From assembly GCF_016086655.4 (NCBI RefSeq), contig NC_092584.1, forward strand, positions 13,009,907 to 13,073,906: a stretch of DNA of 64,000 bases, in the 5' to 3' direction. A program made the translations under genes and the position numbers. The number at the start of each line of letters is the position of its first letter. Position 1 is the stretch's first letter. Source of the stretch: Lepeophtheirus salmonis. Lineage: Eukaryota > Arthropoda > Copepoda > Siphonostomatoida > Caligidae. The notes under the pieces are model-generated. The model searched no databases. It saw only the letters and a list, made by a program, of their open reading frames with translations, and was not told the DNA's origin. This document shows positions 46,165 to 58,660 of this stretch, piece by piece.

Positions 46165-47140
46165 TAGTCAGTTTAATTAATCAATTAGAAAAGTTTTATT
46201 TTTGTTTAATAATAATAGTATGTAAAAATATAAAATTACAGTATTGAGAATCATATCCGTCATAGGTGACCTTCCTCAATGTCCACACACTGAATAAACC
46301 GACTTTCGATTTTTTAATAGCTGGGTTATTTTTTTTTTCTCTGTAAATAACTTTTCAATTAACAGTTTTTGAGAAGTAGCTTTTTTTATACAAACAAAAA
46401 TACAAAATTAAAAATATGGGTCTAATAACTCGATTAATGCACTGATTGGGAATTCTTGTTTGACTCCGGATCTGATAATCTCTAATTTAGCTCTCTAACA
46501 CAAATATTTATCAACTAATTGGCCTTTTAATAATTTACCAAATTTCAAATTATGAAAACGAATCGAAGTAATAAAATCTTTTAATATTAGAAATTGAACC
46601 AATTAACTGAAATTTAGAAATTGCACTCATAAAAATTCGGGACCTAGATATCAATTAGTTCTATTTGATTTGATGAATATTCAGCACAATTATGTGTAAG
46701 CTTATGAGATGAAACATTTTAGTTAAAGGACATCTGTAAATAAAATACAAAGTTCTCAAAGGAAAAAACAACATGGAAATCCTTTCTTCAATTTCAGAAA
46801 ATAATTAAAATGAGCATGCTACAGGAATCAGTTATTTTTAATTATGTTTTTCGAATACTTATCTTATACATTTCACTATTTTGTACTATGTACGTTTAAC
46901 TTTGAATTGATATTTTTTTGTTCTTTAATTTGAAAATATAAAGTTTGTTTTCTAATTTGTAAGATTTCATCTTATTTACATACATATTATATACTGTGCA
47001 AAAATAAATATTTGCAACAGTTATTCAGCTTTTATATTGTGTATGCTAATAATAATTATAGAAAATGGCTTCTTGTGGTTACATGATCATGCATACAGCA
47101 CTGTAAGTACTATTAATATGTCTAATTGTGTACGGCTACT
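46165..47140. other. AT-rich stretch without recognisable gene
   Basis: I see no supported feature. Confidence 0.5.
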
Positions 47141-47142
47141 AT

Positions 47143-47870
47143 TTTTTTTTTTTTGAATTTTTTTGAAAAAAAAAAAAAAAACAACAACTAAAATTTAAAT
47201 TTTAATAAAACCATACTTATTTAAATAAAAATTAATTTTATTGGAAAATGTTCAAAAATTAATTGACAAATATTAATTTTCTTATAAAAAAATTTCCAAA
47301 AACCTATAGTTATTCACGAAAATTAAATTTTTATGAAAAAATTATTTCAAAAATTCATAACAATATACAAAAAATTAAACATTTTGGAAAAATAATTCAA
47401 AAACCAAAGCTATGCATAAAAGTTTAAACTTTTAGAAAAAAAATAAAAACAAACATTTTTTAGAAAAAAATAATTTCAAGAATCAATAGCTATTCATAGA
47501 AAATTATATTCTTCGGGAAAAAAATTTCAAAAATTAAATTTCAAATATTAAATTTTTTGAAAATATTATGACTGTTCAAAAAAATTAATTTTTTGAAAAA
47601 AAATTTCAAATATTAAGTTATTTCTAACCAAATTTCAGTTGTTAACAAAAAAAATCAAAAGTAAATTTCTTATTCAAAAAATACTAATTTATTTCGAGAA
47701 TAATTCCAAATTTTAAATTTTTCCAAAAAAAATTCAAAAATCTAGAGCTGTGTACAAAAAAATCCCAAAGACCATAGATATTCAAAAAAATAACTTCTAA
47801 TATTATTTTCTTTTTTATTTAGAGTTGTTAATAAGAAATTCCCAAAGTTTGCAAAAGTTCCTTAATTAGA
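47143..47870. repeat. Long AT-rich array of family G type
   Basis: Over 700 bases of degenerate units such as AAAAATTTCAAAAATT, AATAGCTATTCATAGAAAA and TTTTTTGAAAAAAAATTTC in mixed orientation. No GGGGCGTC terminus was found at either side. Confidence 0.5.
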
Positions 47871-48024
47871 TTAGATTCATGCTGTAAATCTATGTAATTA
47901 TTATTCCAATTGATGTTAAACCCATTTTAAAAGAAATAAGGTTTGATCTATTTAACACGAATTGCAATAATTAAATGCTGATTCCTTTCCCTAAAAAAGA
48001 TGCTGCAATAAATTTTTCGTGTTG

Positions 48025-48190
48025 TTCTCCTTTTTTCATCAGGATTCATTGGAACAAATAACTCTACTGCAATTCCTCATAGTTACTCTCTGCCTTTCAT
48101 GATCACAAGTAATGGTACTTACTTTATACTTCAAATTTCTCTCTTCAAGAATAAAAAGATAATGATAACAGCTTCCAAATTCAGATCTGA
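48025..48190 (+). repeat. Dispersed repeat R1, 3' part
   Basis: AGTTACTCTCTGCCTTTCATG, then TTACTTTATACTTCAAATTTC, CTCTTCAAGAATAAAAAGA and ATAATGATAACAGCTTCC follow the 3' half of R1. Confidence 0.5.
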
Positions 48191-48224
48191 GCAAGTAAAA
48201 AATGTTTTCATTCTTCAAATGTAT

Positions 48225-48500
48225 TCATAAAAAGGTCTTCATCCTCAGGTTCTCCCTCATCACCCTCCTATGCATGGTGTCTCGAGACACACAAACCTCA
48301 TGCCCATCTTTATCCTTGGAGTGCTTCTTTTTGTGATTGATCTTCGATATTGTTGCCTCGATGTCCTCGTGGATCCCAGGCGATCAATCATCGATTCGCC
48401 GGTTCTCTTTGTACCGTTTGATCATGCAATTCATTGATGACTTGCACACATTGATGTCTTTCGGGACCTTAGTAATCAAACGGGATCTTATGTAAGGATT
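48225..48500 (-). pseudogene. Tc1-like transposase N-terminal relic
   Basis: The minus strand reads ITKVPKDINVCKSSMNCMIK, RYKENRRIDD, then PGIHEDIEATISKINHKK and VCVSRDTMHRRVMRENLRMK. This is the arrangement of a first helix-turn-helix, a linker with PG, and a second helix-turn-helix ending in the xDLGMKxxxx linker of Tc1-like transposases. One stop interrupts it (before SPGIHED). Nothing of the catalytic domain follows, and R1 sequence lies directly downstream. Confidence 0.55.
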
Positions 48501-51000
48501 CTAAATCAGTGCAGATTGTTTCAATCAAGTAATTAATATTCGAGTTATTTGGGACGATTTTTAAGAACCATGTAAAATCGAGATTGACTTATTATTTAAA
48601 AAAGTAATAGTTTAAGCTTTTGCATATCTTTTTTTTTCATAAATTATCCTTTAAAATCACTAATTGAAAAGAATTTTAAAGAAATACCAAAAATTCAAGT
48701 AATAAAATATTAAAGTTGGAATTATTCAGTGTATGGATAATTGAGGACACCAACCTTTTACAATAAAGTTGATTGGATGTTATGGTTCTGTCCTGTTTCT
48801 TTGTTAGTCACCAGAATTACGACAAAAGTTATTGATCGATTTTGATTACACTGATTATATAGTAGTCACAGTAAGAGTCCATTAAATTTTGAGAGTCAAG
48901 GTCAAAATAACAGAAAACGACAAAATTATAGAACCGACGATAATTTTGAAACAAATTAAGATAAATAACTCAGTTTGAATTTAAACGGAGGTTTTGTGCT
49001 CTACTGATTGCCCATTCTTGTTCAAAAACTGTCTAAAACAAATGTTTAATTGGGAAATATTATTATGAAACAAAAAAAAAATCATCACTCTTAAAAAACC
49101 CTTGTTTTATTACCTTTTGTAAGAAGGAAGCCTTGTTGTCGCACCCAGTATGAACGTTGAGAGCTTCAATGTACTTGTACATAAATAAAATATGCAGGGA
49201 AAAACTTTTTTGTAAATGTTTTTTTTTATTTTTAGGCAAGAACGATAGAATAAAAGATGTTATCAATTATAATTTATTACCTATTCAATTTTATGGTTCT
49301 GGTGCATTTGTTGATTAGATTTTAAATACTTTATAGTGACGTTCTTTCTTTTCATTCAATTTTTATCACAAAATTTGGAATTAGAATCCTTGACGGAGGA
49401 CAATTTTAGTGGGATTTGTGCATTTCTTACTTATAGTAGTTTGTTTACTAAACGATCGAGAATGGGTTGTCTTTCAAAAAAAAATAATACAACTCCCACA
49501 ATGATAATATTACTCAATAGGTAGTAATTCGATCGGATTCTCAATCCTCAATTGATACTATTCTAAATCCGTTTACAAAAAGTTAAGAAATGCAAAGAAA
49601 TATTAAGCATTGCAAAATGTGGAATAAACTTATATCTTGGATTGGTACAAAAGTCATTCAGATATTTCATTAGAGAGCGTCATAGTAAAATAAACAAGGT
49701 GGTGAGTAACTTCTTCTTTGAAGTTTGGTGCAACAGATACAAGAAAGATCAAAGAATGACACATCACATGTTGAAGAAACCAAAATAAAAGATTTCCAAC
49801 TTTAGCGTCAAAACATGAATTAAATTGTTCAACCCTATGTAATGGGCCAATTTTGGATTAAGAGATGAAGAAGAAACAAATATTTTTTTTTTGGAAATTT
49901 TGAACTAAAGCAAATATTTGATTTGCTCCACAAAATGTAACCGAAAATTGTAGTAAAACAAATGTGACGAAACAAAAACAAGTGACCACTAACAGATCGG
50001 GTAAACTATAGCCTGACTATGATATTATTATTTTTTTTGCTTATAGACGTTTATACTATTGGTACAAGAACAACTTTTTTCGGTTCAGTCTGAAATAGTG
50101 TCTGAAATTTCAAATAGCAATATGGGTAAAAATAATTAGTCACAAGATTTCACTTCTAAATAATAAGGGTAATTTGAATAAATTTTGGTCTCTAATATAA
50201 AAACTGCTTTAAACGGTTCTATACTAAACTAAAATTTTATAATATCATTCATTCATTAAAATATTAAAAAGTTTGCTCGTTGATTACGTATCCCCTCAAA
50301 TTTATGAATCTAACAAACAAAAGTGTACTTAATGGAAAAAAGTGAGTATAATAAAAAAAATATCTAAAGTCTGATCTAGCACGCACACTAAACAAAGATC
50401 CAGTGGACATCTTTTATAAGAGAAGAAGCGTTAAATATCACCTAGGGAGTATGTTGAGTACCCCATGGGGATATACAATCCGGAAAATCAACTTATTTAT
50501 CTTCATTTTGTCCAATATTCCTTGAGCGTTTGAAAAAATTATGATTGATATTTTCTTTTCTCTAAGTATCTATATATTTATTTTTTATGAGGTCATCCAA
50601 TGACATCAATTGATAAAATAACCAATTGGAAGTCAATACTAATTGGTGCTCTATCTTATCATGACGAGTCATTTCAATATATATATTCCATATGCATTAT
50701 TAAAAAGTAATTTGCCTTTACACGCATTAGAAAATACAGTATTATCGATTGAGACCACAATAAAAAAAGGGATATTAATTCAACATAACTTGTGTTCTAT
50801 AAAATAATTAAATCGTATATTTCTTCATATACCCTTAAAGTAATGGCTGCCGCGTCACACCCTTTTTATTACTCCAATTACATAATTATACTCCTTGCCA
50901 ATATGAAGTATGTATAACCTTAAATGTTGAAGTAAAAATTTGTTGTAAGGTTGATGTTATTTAGTGGTTTTAAAGAGTAAAATGTATACGAGAGATTTTG
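48501..51000. other. AT-rich stretch without recognisable gene
   Basis: About 2.5 kb without a supported gene. The open frames of 60-67 codons near 49063-49524 are low complexity. Confidence 0.45.
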
Positions 51001-51053
51001 TTGAGATCATTTATTCAGCAAAATAATTTAAAAATAGTCCTCAGCACAACTTT

Positions 51054-51760
51054 TCATTCAATGTGTGAGCCCTCAGCTTTAATAATTGCCTCAATACGAG
51101 GCCGAAATCCCTTACAGACATTGACTACGTAGTCAATCTCCAGCTTAGTCCACTCCTTCTTGATAGAACCCTCTAGGAACTGGAAACTCCTGTAAGGAGT
51201 AATACACATCCTCTCCTCCGGACACGCCTAGATAGAGTAGTACAAGGGGTTTGCGTCTGCAGAGGAGGGTGGGCATATGTTGCAGTCTCAAAAGTCCGGA
51301 AAGTTGTCTCTCAAGAAGGTCTTTGCGATACAATGAGACGGAGCTCCATCTTGAGAGAAAACAAAGCTCAAGGTAGATCTTTCTTATACAGAAGTTTGAT
51401 GTAAGCATCTGGATAGAGCCGCTCCTTCCTTACCAAAAAAAATGTTAGGGGAGACTCTGCAAAGCCCAACCCCATGGTTCAAGCTGTATTTTTTGTTCTG
51501 AAGACACGTCTCACTGAAGCGGAGACATTATGTTCAGTTGTGATATAGCGGCTGTTTTGCTTATTCACAGTGACATCAACGGTGAATATAATTTAATGAG
51601 AAAAGAGCTTAAATTTGCCAGAGTATTTTTTTGGCCTTGAGAAAATTTAGAATCTTCTTTGCTCTTTCACGTTGAAGATCAGCTTGCTTTGTACAGAGAG
51701 AAGATGTCTTGTAGTCCTTCTCTGTGATTTGACACCAATATAATTTCGGAATGAAAATAA
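51054..51760 (-). pseudogene. Tc1-like transposase pseudogene, two catalytic residues lost
   Basis: From right to left on the minus strand: ITEKDYKTSSLCTKQADL and RERAKKILNFLKAKKILW (linker), then LFSH-stop-IIFTVDVTVNKQNSRYIT. In that block the first catalytic Asp of FSDEKIFTVD is His and the next codon is a stop. Then, through frameshifts, come RLYPDAYIKLLYKKDL, FSQDGAPSHCIAKTFLRDN (second Asp intact) and PPSSADANPLYYSI, where the third acid (NPLDYS) is Tyr. The tail SIKKEWTKLEIDYVVNVC, KGFRPRIEAIIKAEGSHIE and a natural stop at 51054 are well kept. Nearly full length but certainly inactive. Confidence 0.8.
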
Positions 51761-52265
51761 TAAAATGTGTCCCTCTAGATAAGATCAACTCTGTATATGC
51801 GTTTATTTATTTATCTTAATATTGCCTTTTTTAGAATTTATTCTCGTATTTAGCAACTTTTAATTGAGGTTTAGGTAATAAAATTAACATTTTTTTGCTT
51901 TAAAGTCGTTCCTATGTTTTTCCTTTCGATTCTTGGATTCATTATTAGAACAAGGTTGGCAACAAGAAAATCATAGGATAACAACAGCACAAGTGGCATC
52001 AAGTACCTACTGCCTGTTTCTGTCTATGGCCAACGTGCTTTGGGATATAAGTTTGAACCTAAATAGAGACAGTAGAAATTGGTTGCCCGAGAGTGTTTTT
52101 TTACAAAAGGAACAAGGCCTTTTTCGGGAAGGTCATTATGAATTGCGTTGGTAAAAAGTTATCGAACAGAACTGGGTATACCTGCTTTAAATTGGATGAT
52201 TGTAAGATTTCTTAGTAAACCATTGAAATAAATTGAAAAATACGAAATTGTATATAAATATGTCG
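51761..52265. other. Unassigned stretch
   Basis: Contains a 73-codon open frame (51933-52154) of unknown meaning, with no recognised motif. Confidence 0.35.
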
Positions 52266-52272
52266 GATATGT

Positions 52273-52431
52273 TGGGGACGTCCGCATGATTCTTTTTTTT
52301 TTTGGGGGGCTTGAGATGTTTGAATTTTTTCTTAAATATTCAATTGTTTCCCTTGTTTATTCCAAAAAAATCTTTCAATACGGGGTTTTTTTTTCAAAAA
52401 TTCCTTCATTTGGGGGACCCTGGACACCCCT
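52273..52431. mobile_element. Family G short element, about 160 bp
   Basis: The left end TGGGGACGTCCGCATGATTC and right end (reversed) AGGGGTGTCCAGGGTCCCC enclose a G6 block, a T/A-rich core and a second GGGGG block. No clear target duplication was seen. Confidence 0.5.
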
Positions 52432-53130
52432 AATATATTTTCACTGTACGTACAATGTATATTTAAGTAGAAGTAACTTTTCTGATCCCAAAATCTGGCA
52501 TCTTTAGTGATTTATTTAATAATTAATTAAATCCCATAAGAGTATTATGCACAGTACGATTGGCTCTGTGTTACTTGGATTGCAAGTACAGCAGAGAGCC
52601 CAGAGGACTTGCACAGCTTACAGAGCACCAACTGATAGAGATCAGAGAAGATACATCCATTTGAAAAATATATTTTGAGACTTGAAACTGGTTAGGCTTT
52701 GGATATCAGGAGAAAAGGACTCCCAACTAAGTAGTTGAGTAGTTTATAAAGGGAAAAAGATAGCGAGGAGATGACAAGAGCAAGACAATTGCTACACCCC
52801 AATAAGACCCTTGTTAATATCAGCTGCCTCTCATAAAGTTTTGAGGGGAGAAAATGAATTAAGGGTATAAAGAGGAGAACCTTTTACTTTTAAAATAGCA
52901 TTAGTATACAAGAAAAATATTTAAATTATATTTAAATTTATATATATATTAATTTTATTATGCATTTTGCAAACCATTTACACCAAAGATAGATAAGAAT
53001 GCTTACGTCAGTGGGAGAAAGGAACACCACTACAACCAATAAAAAAATAAAAAAATAGAAGACCCGTAACAACCACTTTTCCTTCTTCCCTTTTTAAAGG
53101 TAGTTTTTTTTAATTACAGACAAGTCAATT
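52432..53130. other. Unassigned stretch
   Basis: A comparatively GC-richer patch at 52550-52830 does not resolve into a reading frame or known repeat. Confidence 0.4.
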
Positions 53131-53138
53131 CTAATAAT

Positions 53139-53639
53139 TAGTGATGGGACGATTATTTGGAATCGGAGAATCGATTGTTGTTTTCTGGAATCAGGATCGG
53201 CATCAGAAAAATAATGTTTACATTGCGATTCCAATTCTTAATTATTTTTGTATTTATTACTTTTACACATCCCCCCCCCCAAAAAAAAAAAAAAAAATAA
53301 TTTTTGCATTTTACTAGAAAATTTCATATATGCAACTGTTTTCAAATATATTTAAATTAAGTTTTTTGAGAAGAGCTAAGGATTTTGGATTTCTTTTTTT
53401 TTTTTCCACAAAATTTCAATTTCATATTTGAAATTAAATTTTTGAATATTTTTGGGGTTTTTCTCAACAAAAAAATCGAAAAACCAAGCACCCCCCGAAA
53501 AAATATAGAATCTGGAGTACGCCTCTGATAGCAAAATGGTCATTTTTAACTATTATTTAACATATAAAAGAATCGGCATTCGGAAATTATACTAGAATTG
53601 CATCGGGATCGGAATTAATTTTTAATTGTCACATTACTA
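53139..53639. mobile_element. hAT-type MITE carrying a nested insertion
   Basis: The left end TAGTGATGGGACGATTA and the right end (reversed) TAGTAATGTGACAATTA differ at three of 17 positions. The flanking 8-mers CTAATAAT (53131-53138) and TGAATAAT (53640-53647) agree at six positions. Both arms carry GAATCGG/GATCGG-type motifs. The middle (about 53268-53528) is foreign and belongs to family G (next entry), leaving a host MITE of about 240 bases. Non-coding. Confidence 0.7.
53268..53528. mobile_element. Family G element nested in the hAT MITE
   Basis: One end, reversed, reads CAGAGGCGTACTCCAGATTC then ATTTTTTCGGGGGG, matching the G-rich family G terminus at 17205. The body has the AT alternation TTTTTGAATATTTTT. 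The other end is a C10/A17 run with no clear TIR. Confidence 0.55.
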
Positions 53640-54580
53640 TGAATAATGACACCATGAATGGTCACCTCTCAGATTAATAATCCTAATTCCGTCCGGATGT
53701 AAATTGAAATACACTTGAATCTTTAGTCTTTGTAGAAACAAGTGTAAATATTTTACAATATTCATTCATATTTACCCATTAACGGCTATTATGATCCCAT
53801 ATATACATAAAGCAATGTCAGATTAAATGATTCAACTACACTTTGAAAGTTTGAATAAAATAAAAAGTTAAAATAATACAAGATGATTTATTTTAGACTT
53901 CAGATTGAATTACACAAAACTTTTGTCCAAATTAACTTTATTTTTTTATTGTGGTACTTTCAAATTTCTGAGCCAATGGTTAAAGATTTTAAATTGAGAA
54001 ATGTATTACTCCGTTAGTGCATATCCTTTATATAACTCTGTTAATGAGCTGGTTTAAAATAAACCACAAAAATAATATGTATTTAATTCATGACATAAAG
54101 TGTTTGATTATAATCAATTTGTCATTTAAATTGTCATTCATTTTTTAACTTTTCCATCCATTTTGCAATCCTATCAATTAAAGTGTTAAAAATACTTATA
54201 TGAATAAAATGCATTGACAAAAAATGAATCCTTTTTTTAAAATAATATTAACAACATGAATCTTGGGTTTTAACAAGATAATATTTGTTATTCAAAAATT
54301 ATATATATAAAATATTTATCATCGATAAAAATGTATATGAAACATCCATTACTTTATGCAGCTTTTGGGAATCAAATTAGTACCAATCGGTTTTTGATGA
54401 GATTGTGTGTATTTTATAAGAACATAGCTTGCTCCTACTGTATGCCTCGGTCCTTACAAAAAGAATTATCATAGAAATCAAAAGGAAAAACTTTGAATCA
54501 AAGGAGTTAATTAAATTCACTAAACCAACATTAGAATTTGCTCAAGGCGGGGCCAACTCACCTCTATTCACCATGTGTAC
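53640..54580. other. AT-rich stretch without recognisable gene
   Basis: I see no supported feature. Confidence 0.5.
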
Positions 54581-54600
54581 TCAACTCTCGTATTGAGTTT

Positions 54601-55660
54601 GAGATTGCAGCGCTCTTCCGCGCGAAAATGTCCGAAAAGGCCATCTGGGAGTAGACCGAGGCCTCGAGGAAGACAATTTACAATGTCAACATGTGGTTGA
54701 AGGCTGGAGAGAACATCAGAAACTCTCCAGGAGCAGGCAGGAAGCCCTCCGTGTCCTTCAACCCCCTGATGTAGGGATTCAAGAAAAAGCCAAATTCCTC
54801 AATTGGTGATGTGACCAGGAAGATGAACCATTACCCATCAACAGTGTCCAGGCCTCTAAAAAAGCAGGAGGAAAGCCATTGCGGCGTATTTGCGGGTATC
54901 TTTTGACAGAACTACAGAGAAAAGTCCCTGTGGAGTGTTCAAAAAATATTTTGAGCCACCTTAAGGGAGCATATTGACTCATTGTGATCCTTTCTTATGA
55001 GAACTCTGTTAGTGTTGACTCTGTTTTCAACAGACAGTATGATCACTTGTGACATTAGATGATGTAGGAGAGGAGCACCGATATGTCTCCACCACCAAAC
55101 ACCCGGCTTCATTGATAATGTTAGGTCTAGTTGTATCTTACGGGAAGGTCATGAATTGGTTCTCTTTACAATACAGGGTGAAGCCAGATGAGTACGTCAT
55201 AATTCTGGACAACAAAGTTCTCAAATGGATCAAATCCATCTTTTTCAATTCTCTCTTGGTACTCCAACAAGATGGATCACCTGCCCACACCGCAAAGAAA
55301 ACCTAAAAGTTACTCCTAGCCAAAATGCATTTCTGAAAAAAGGACTTTTGTCCGCTGCAGAGTACAGACATCAACCACATTAGACTATTCCATCTAGACG
55401 TGGTACCCAAGGCCTAAAGGAGACGTCACAACAACACCCGTGCCCTGGAGATCTCCGTCAACAAGCCCTGGGCCTCCATGAGTACATCGAGGGGGGAGGG
55501 TGCAGCAGCTTCCACCATCATTTCTGATGTCAAATATATAGACTAAAGCATGTCCTTTGGGTTTCAATTAATAGTTAATAAACTTGTTTCCTAATTCACC
55601 TAGGATCCTGCCAAGGACTTCAATACTTTGTGTCTTAAAATGGGTAAATAATAACTATGG
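54601..55660 (+). pseudogene. Tc1-like transposase pseudogene, near full length
   Basis: In order: EIAALFRAKMSEKAIWE (first helix-turn-helix), RKTIYNVNMWLKAGEN, NSPGAGRKPSVS and IGDVTRKMNH (second domain, frameshifted). Then LSYENSVSVDSVFNRQYD at about 54985, where Tyr stands at the place of the first catalytic Asp of FSDEK. HRYVSTTKHPASLIMLGLVV, KPDEYVIILDNKVLKWIK and LLVLQQDGSPAHTAKKT (second Asp present, about 55270) follow. In the last block TDINHIRLF replaces PDLNPLDYS, so the third acid is lost. A tail and a 3' region shared with 13330-13640 follow (about 55375-55640). Multiple stops are present. Confidence 0.8.
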
Positions 55661-57185
55661 CCCACAAGTCATAGTCAAGATAAATATATAAATGCAAATA
55701 ATCTGATAGAATATTTAAGGGTCATCCTGAAAAGTAGATTCTAAGCATTTGTATAAATTTCAGCGTGTATAATATCACAGTTCAAAAGATTAAGAAAATA
55801 GAAAAATGTGTAAAATGTATACAGATCTTTCTAGAGTGATCATATGAAACCAGTCTATTTTTTGGTCAAAAAAGACTATTTTCCGGTTAAAATATTTTTC
55901 TCTTTATTTACATTCATATTAGCTGAAATTATAAGTTCATTTAAAAATCCTTATGGGTTCAATGAAAAATGAAATAAACATTGAAAATTAGCCGGATCGT
56001 AAAGTTTTAAAAAACTTATGCTAGAGTGCAAATCCACTAACACACAAAAAAAAGATACCCAACGGAAGTATAACAAAGCCACAAATTAATAGTTAATTAT
56101 TAAAAATGTTGAAAATATTGATACATTTTGATGTCTACTTAAAATAAATTACTTTAACCAAACATTAATTATTATTAAATATCTCATCCCTGAATTTTCT
56201 GGGAAAACAGACATCCAACTAAATCCATGTTTTTTTGTTTTAAACCCCTGTTAGTGAACATACTTTTTTGACATAGTTAGCAAACTTGGGTTCAACGTTA
56301 ACTTAAATGTTAAGAGAATTTTATTTCTTGACATACACTTGATATATACTCTAAATTATGCTTATTAATCATAACAACATTAGATTTTGGGTATTAGCAT
56401 GATATAATTTGTGATTATTAGAGTTGAAATATTATAACTTCAGTATCAATTAAAACTTATATTAATTACTTTTCACGAACTTTTAGTACTAAATATGTTG
56501 GTACACTTTAATTTTGATGTGATTGAGTGTGATGTATGGGATAGTAGCTGCTAATATTACATTTGTAGCTATGTGTATACATTAAATTGAAAAAAAGGAT
56601 TCTAGGCGAAGTAAAGAAACGACTTAAACTTGAGCAAATTAATCAAATTTACCAAACCTTGACGAAAAATTCCAAGGACTGACACTCTTAAGGACCACCC
56701 TGAGCATGGACTGGACCGAATGAATAAGGAATGAGACAATATTAGTCAAAAAATGTTTACCCTGGGATTACGATGATGGTTTTTTATCATTTTTAACTCG
56801 AGAAACACGAGAACAAACTTGTGGTTTTGTGCCCTAGAGAGTAACATTTCATATAGTTATGAATACACGTTGATAGCTTAGTAAATAAATATATATATTT
56901 GCTACAATGATGGGTCTTAACCCATCTAATTGGCATTACTCCATAAAATTATCTGCCTAGCATACAAAAATAAGTACCCTCTAAAAAAATTATAAACATT
57001 CATTTCAATCATATCCGGAAGGAACTTAATTTGTGAATCAATTGAAAGGTGACAGTGAAAGAAATAATCTCAGCTTGAGTTTTGATAGGAATGTTTACAG
57101 AAATGAGATTCCCTTATGTTCTAATAATCATTAACAATTTTATTTAGATTAAAAATATTTTCTGTATCTTGAAAGGTGAGAAAAT
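55661..57185. other. AT-rich stretch without recognisable gene
   Basis: Near 56674-56725, AAGGACTGACACTCTTAAGG and GGACTGGACCGAATG recall the arm motifs of the 331-bp hAT MITE, but no termini were found. Confidence 0.4.
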
Positions 57186-57194
57186 GGTAGCCAA

Positions 57195-57780
57195 ATGAAT
57201 TCTTGTGCTGAAATCCTCCTGCACCAGAAAATCCCAATCAAATACCTCAGGATCAGTTGGACAGTCATTTATGGCATGAAAAAGACATTTAAAATCCAAT
57301 AAACAGTCGCCAGGAAGTTTGGGGAAGGTTAGGAACGAACATTATGAGCAAAGGTTATAATTATGCGTGACAAAAACAGCCTTACTAGAAATACATTAAG
57401 AAAGAGTATCTTGTATGGTCAAGAAGATAAATATGAACAAGGTCACACTCTGAAGGATCATTATGGATTACTTGGAAGCAAAATCATGAAAAAGCAGGAA
57501 AAAAATTTGATTACAATGGCCACAGAAGAGAAGAGGTTGTCTAGAGGCAAACTACTGTTGAATGTGTCCTAGAAAATGTGGCTTCCAGATCCCCAGATAT
57601 TAATCCTTCGGATTATTCCATCTAGTCAATGGTCGAAGGAGCTGCCTGCAACAAGCCTCACGAGTCTGCCAAATTTTTATAGTCTACCATGAGATGACTT
57701 GTGGGTTGTGCAGTATCCAGGAAGAGGGTGGAGGCCTTTACTGAGTGTGAGGGGCACCATATTGCATTAAAAAAATTATA
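57195..57780 (+). pseudogene. Tc1-like transposase relic, core deleted
   Basis: AEILLHQKIPIKYLRISWTV and YGMKKTFKIQ match the first helix-turn-helix. VARKFGEG and, in an open frame from 57363, RDKNSLTRNTLRKSILYGQE match the second domain. After unassignable sequence, SRSPDINPSDYSI (third catalytic Asp present, about 57585), EGAACNKPHESAKF and RKRVEAFTECEGHHIALKKL give the C-terminus. Trp codons before and after this block are stops. The first and second acid blocks are missing. Confidence 0.65.
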
Positions 57781-58255
57781 TTTCAGTTATAATTCACTAA
57801 AAGTAAACATAATTTTGTTCTCATTATCTTCAAAGACTAGTTTTTTATAAAGTTTGAAACAAATCTCCAGTGTAAACTTAATAGCCTATATTAAATAAAA
57901 TATTAATTTAAAATTAGCGTCATTACATGTACATTCTTGAAGGATTGGACATCATATTAATATTAGCAGAGTTTGCAAAAAAAAAGTATTAAAGAGTCAG
58001 CATTTAAAGTGTAGGTTTGCATTTACTAAGTCAATATACTTAGTGTATTAGTTGAATAGTTGTTAATATGAGCATTCTAAATTAATATTAAAAATCTGTT
58101 TCAATTAGGAAAATATTTTTTTTCTGCTGAATTTAGATTTTTACTATTCCTCAATATAAATTGAAGCAATCATCTTTCAAAATTTATGTATCTTCAGGAC
58201 GAATATTAGTTGATCTAATTTGGAACATGAATAAAAAGGATCTCAGTATCGATAC
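57781..58255. other. AT-rich stretch without recognisable gene
   Basis: I see no supported feature. Confidence 0.5.
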
Positions 58256-58261
58256 CGAGTA

Positions 58262-58455
58262 TGGTTCACTGTAAAATGATTGTGGTAAAAAGTTTGTGAC
58301 AAAAACGTTGGGATAATAATTTTGTGTACTAATATAATTGTGTACATTATCATTGTGAAACAAAAACGTTGTGGGTAATATCATCGTAACGCAATATAAT
58401 TGTGAGTAATTTCATTGCAAGACAATATTATCGTGTGCAATTTTGTTACAATTTA
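58262..58455. repeat. Degenerate ~30-base tandem repeat
   Basis: Variants of AATATAATTGTGTACATTAT and GTGAAACAAAAACGTTG follow one another about six times (GATTGTGGTAAAAAG, AATTTTGTGTACTAA, ATTGTGTACATTATC, ATTGTGAGTAATTTC, ATCGTGTGCAATTTT), with a period near 30 bases. Confidence 0.5.
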
Positions 58456-58559
58456 TATAATATTTGGACTATAAAACTATTGAATGATGAAAAAACATAT
58501 CAGGATAGAACCCTTCTAATATGCTTTAGTAAACCCTAGTCCACGGGGTTATGTAGGGG

Positions 58560-58660
58560 AGCTACTAAGCCCCGAACTAAGTTAAATTTATCTGCTACTG
58601 CTTTCCTGATCATCAAGGAAGTCTTTTAATATCACAAAATACACATGAACCCCATAATGT
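58560..58660. repeat. Isolated unit of the 107-bp repeat
   Basis: CTTTCCTGATCATCAAGGAA then TCTTTTAATATCACAAAATA matches unit 1 of the tandem array at 7710-8072. Confidence 0.6.

Noticed and set aside
52550..52830. GC-richer patch as an exon
   Set aside because: Stops occur in all frames and no splice-site pattern or family motif is visible.
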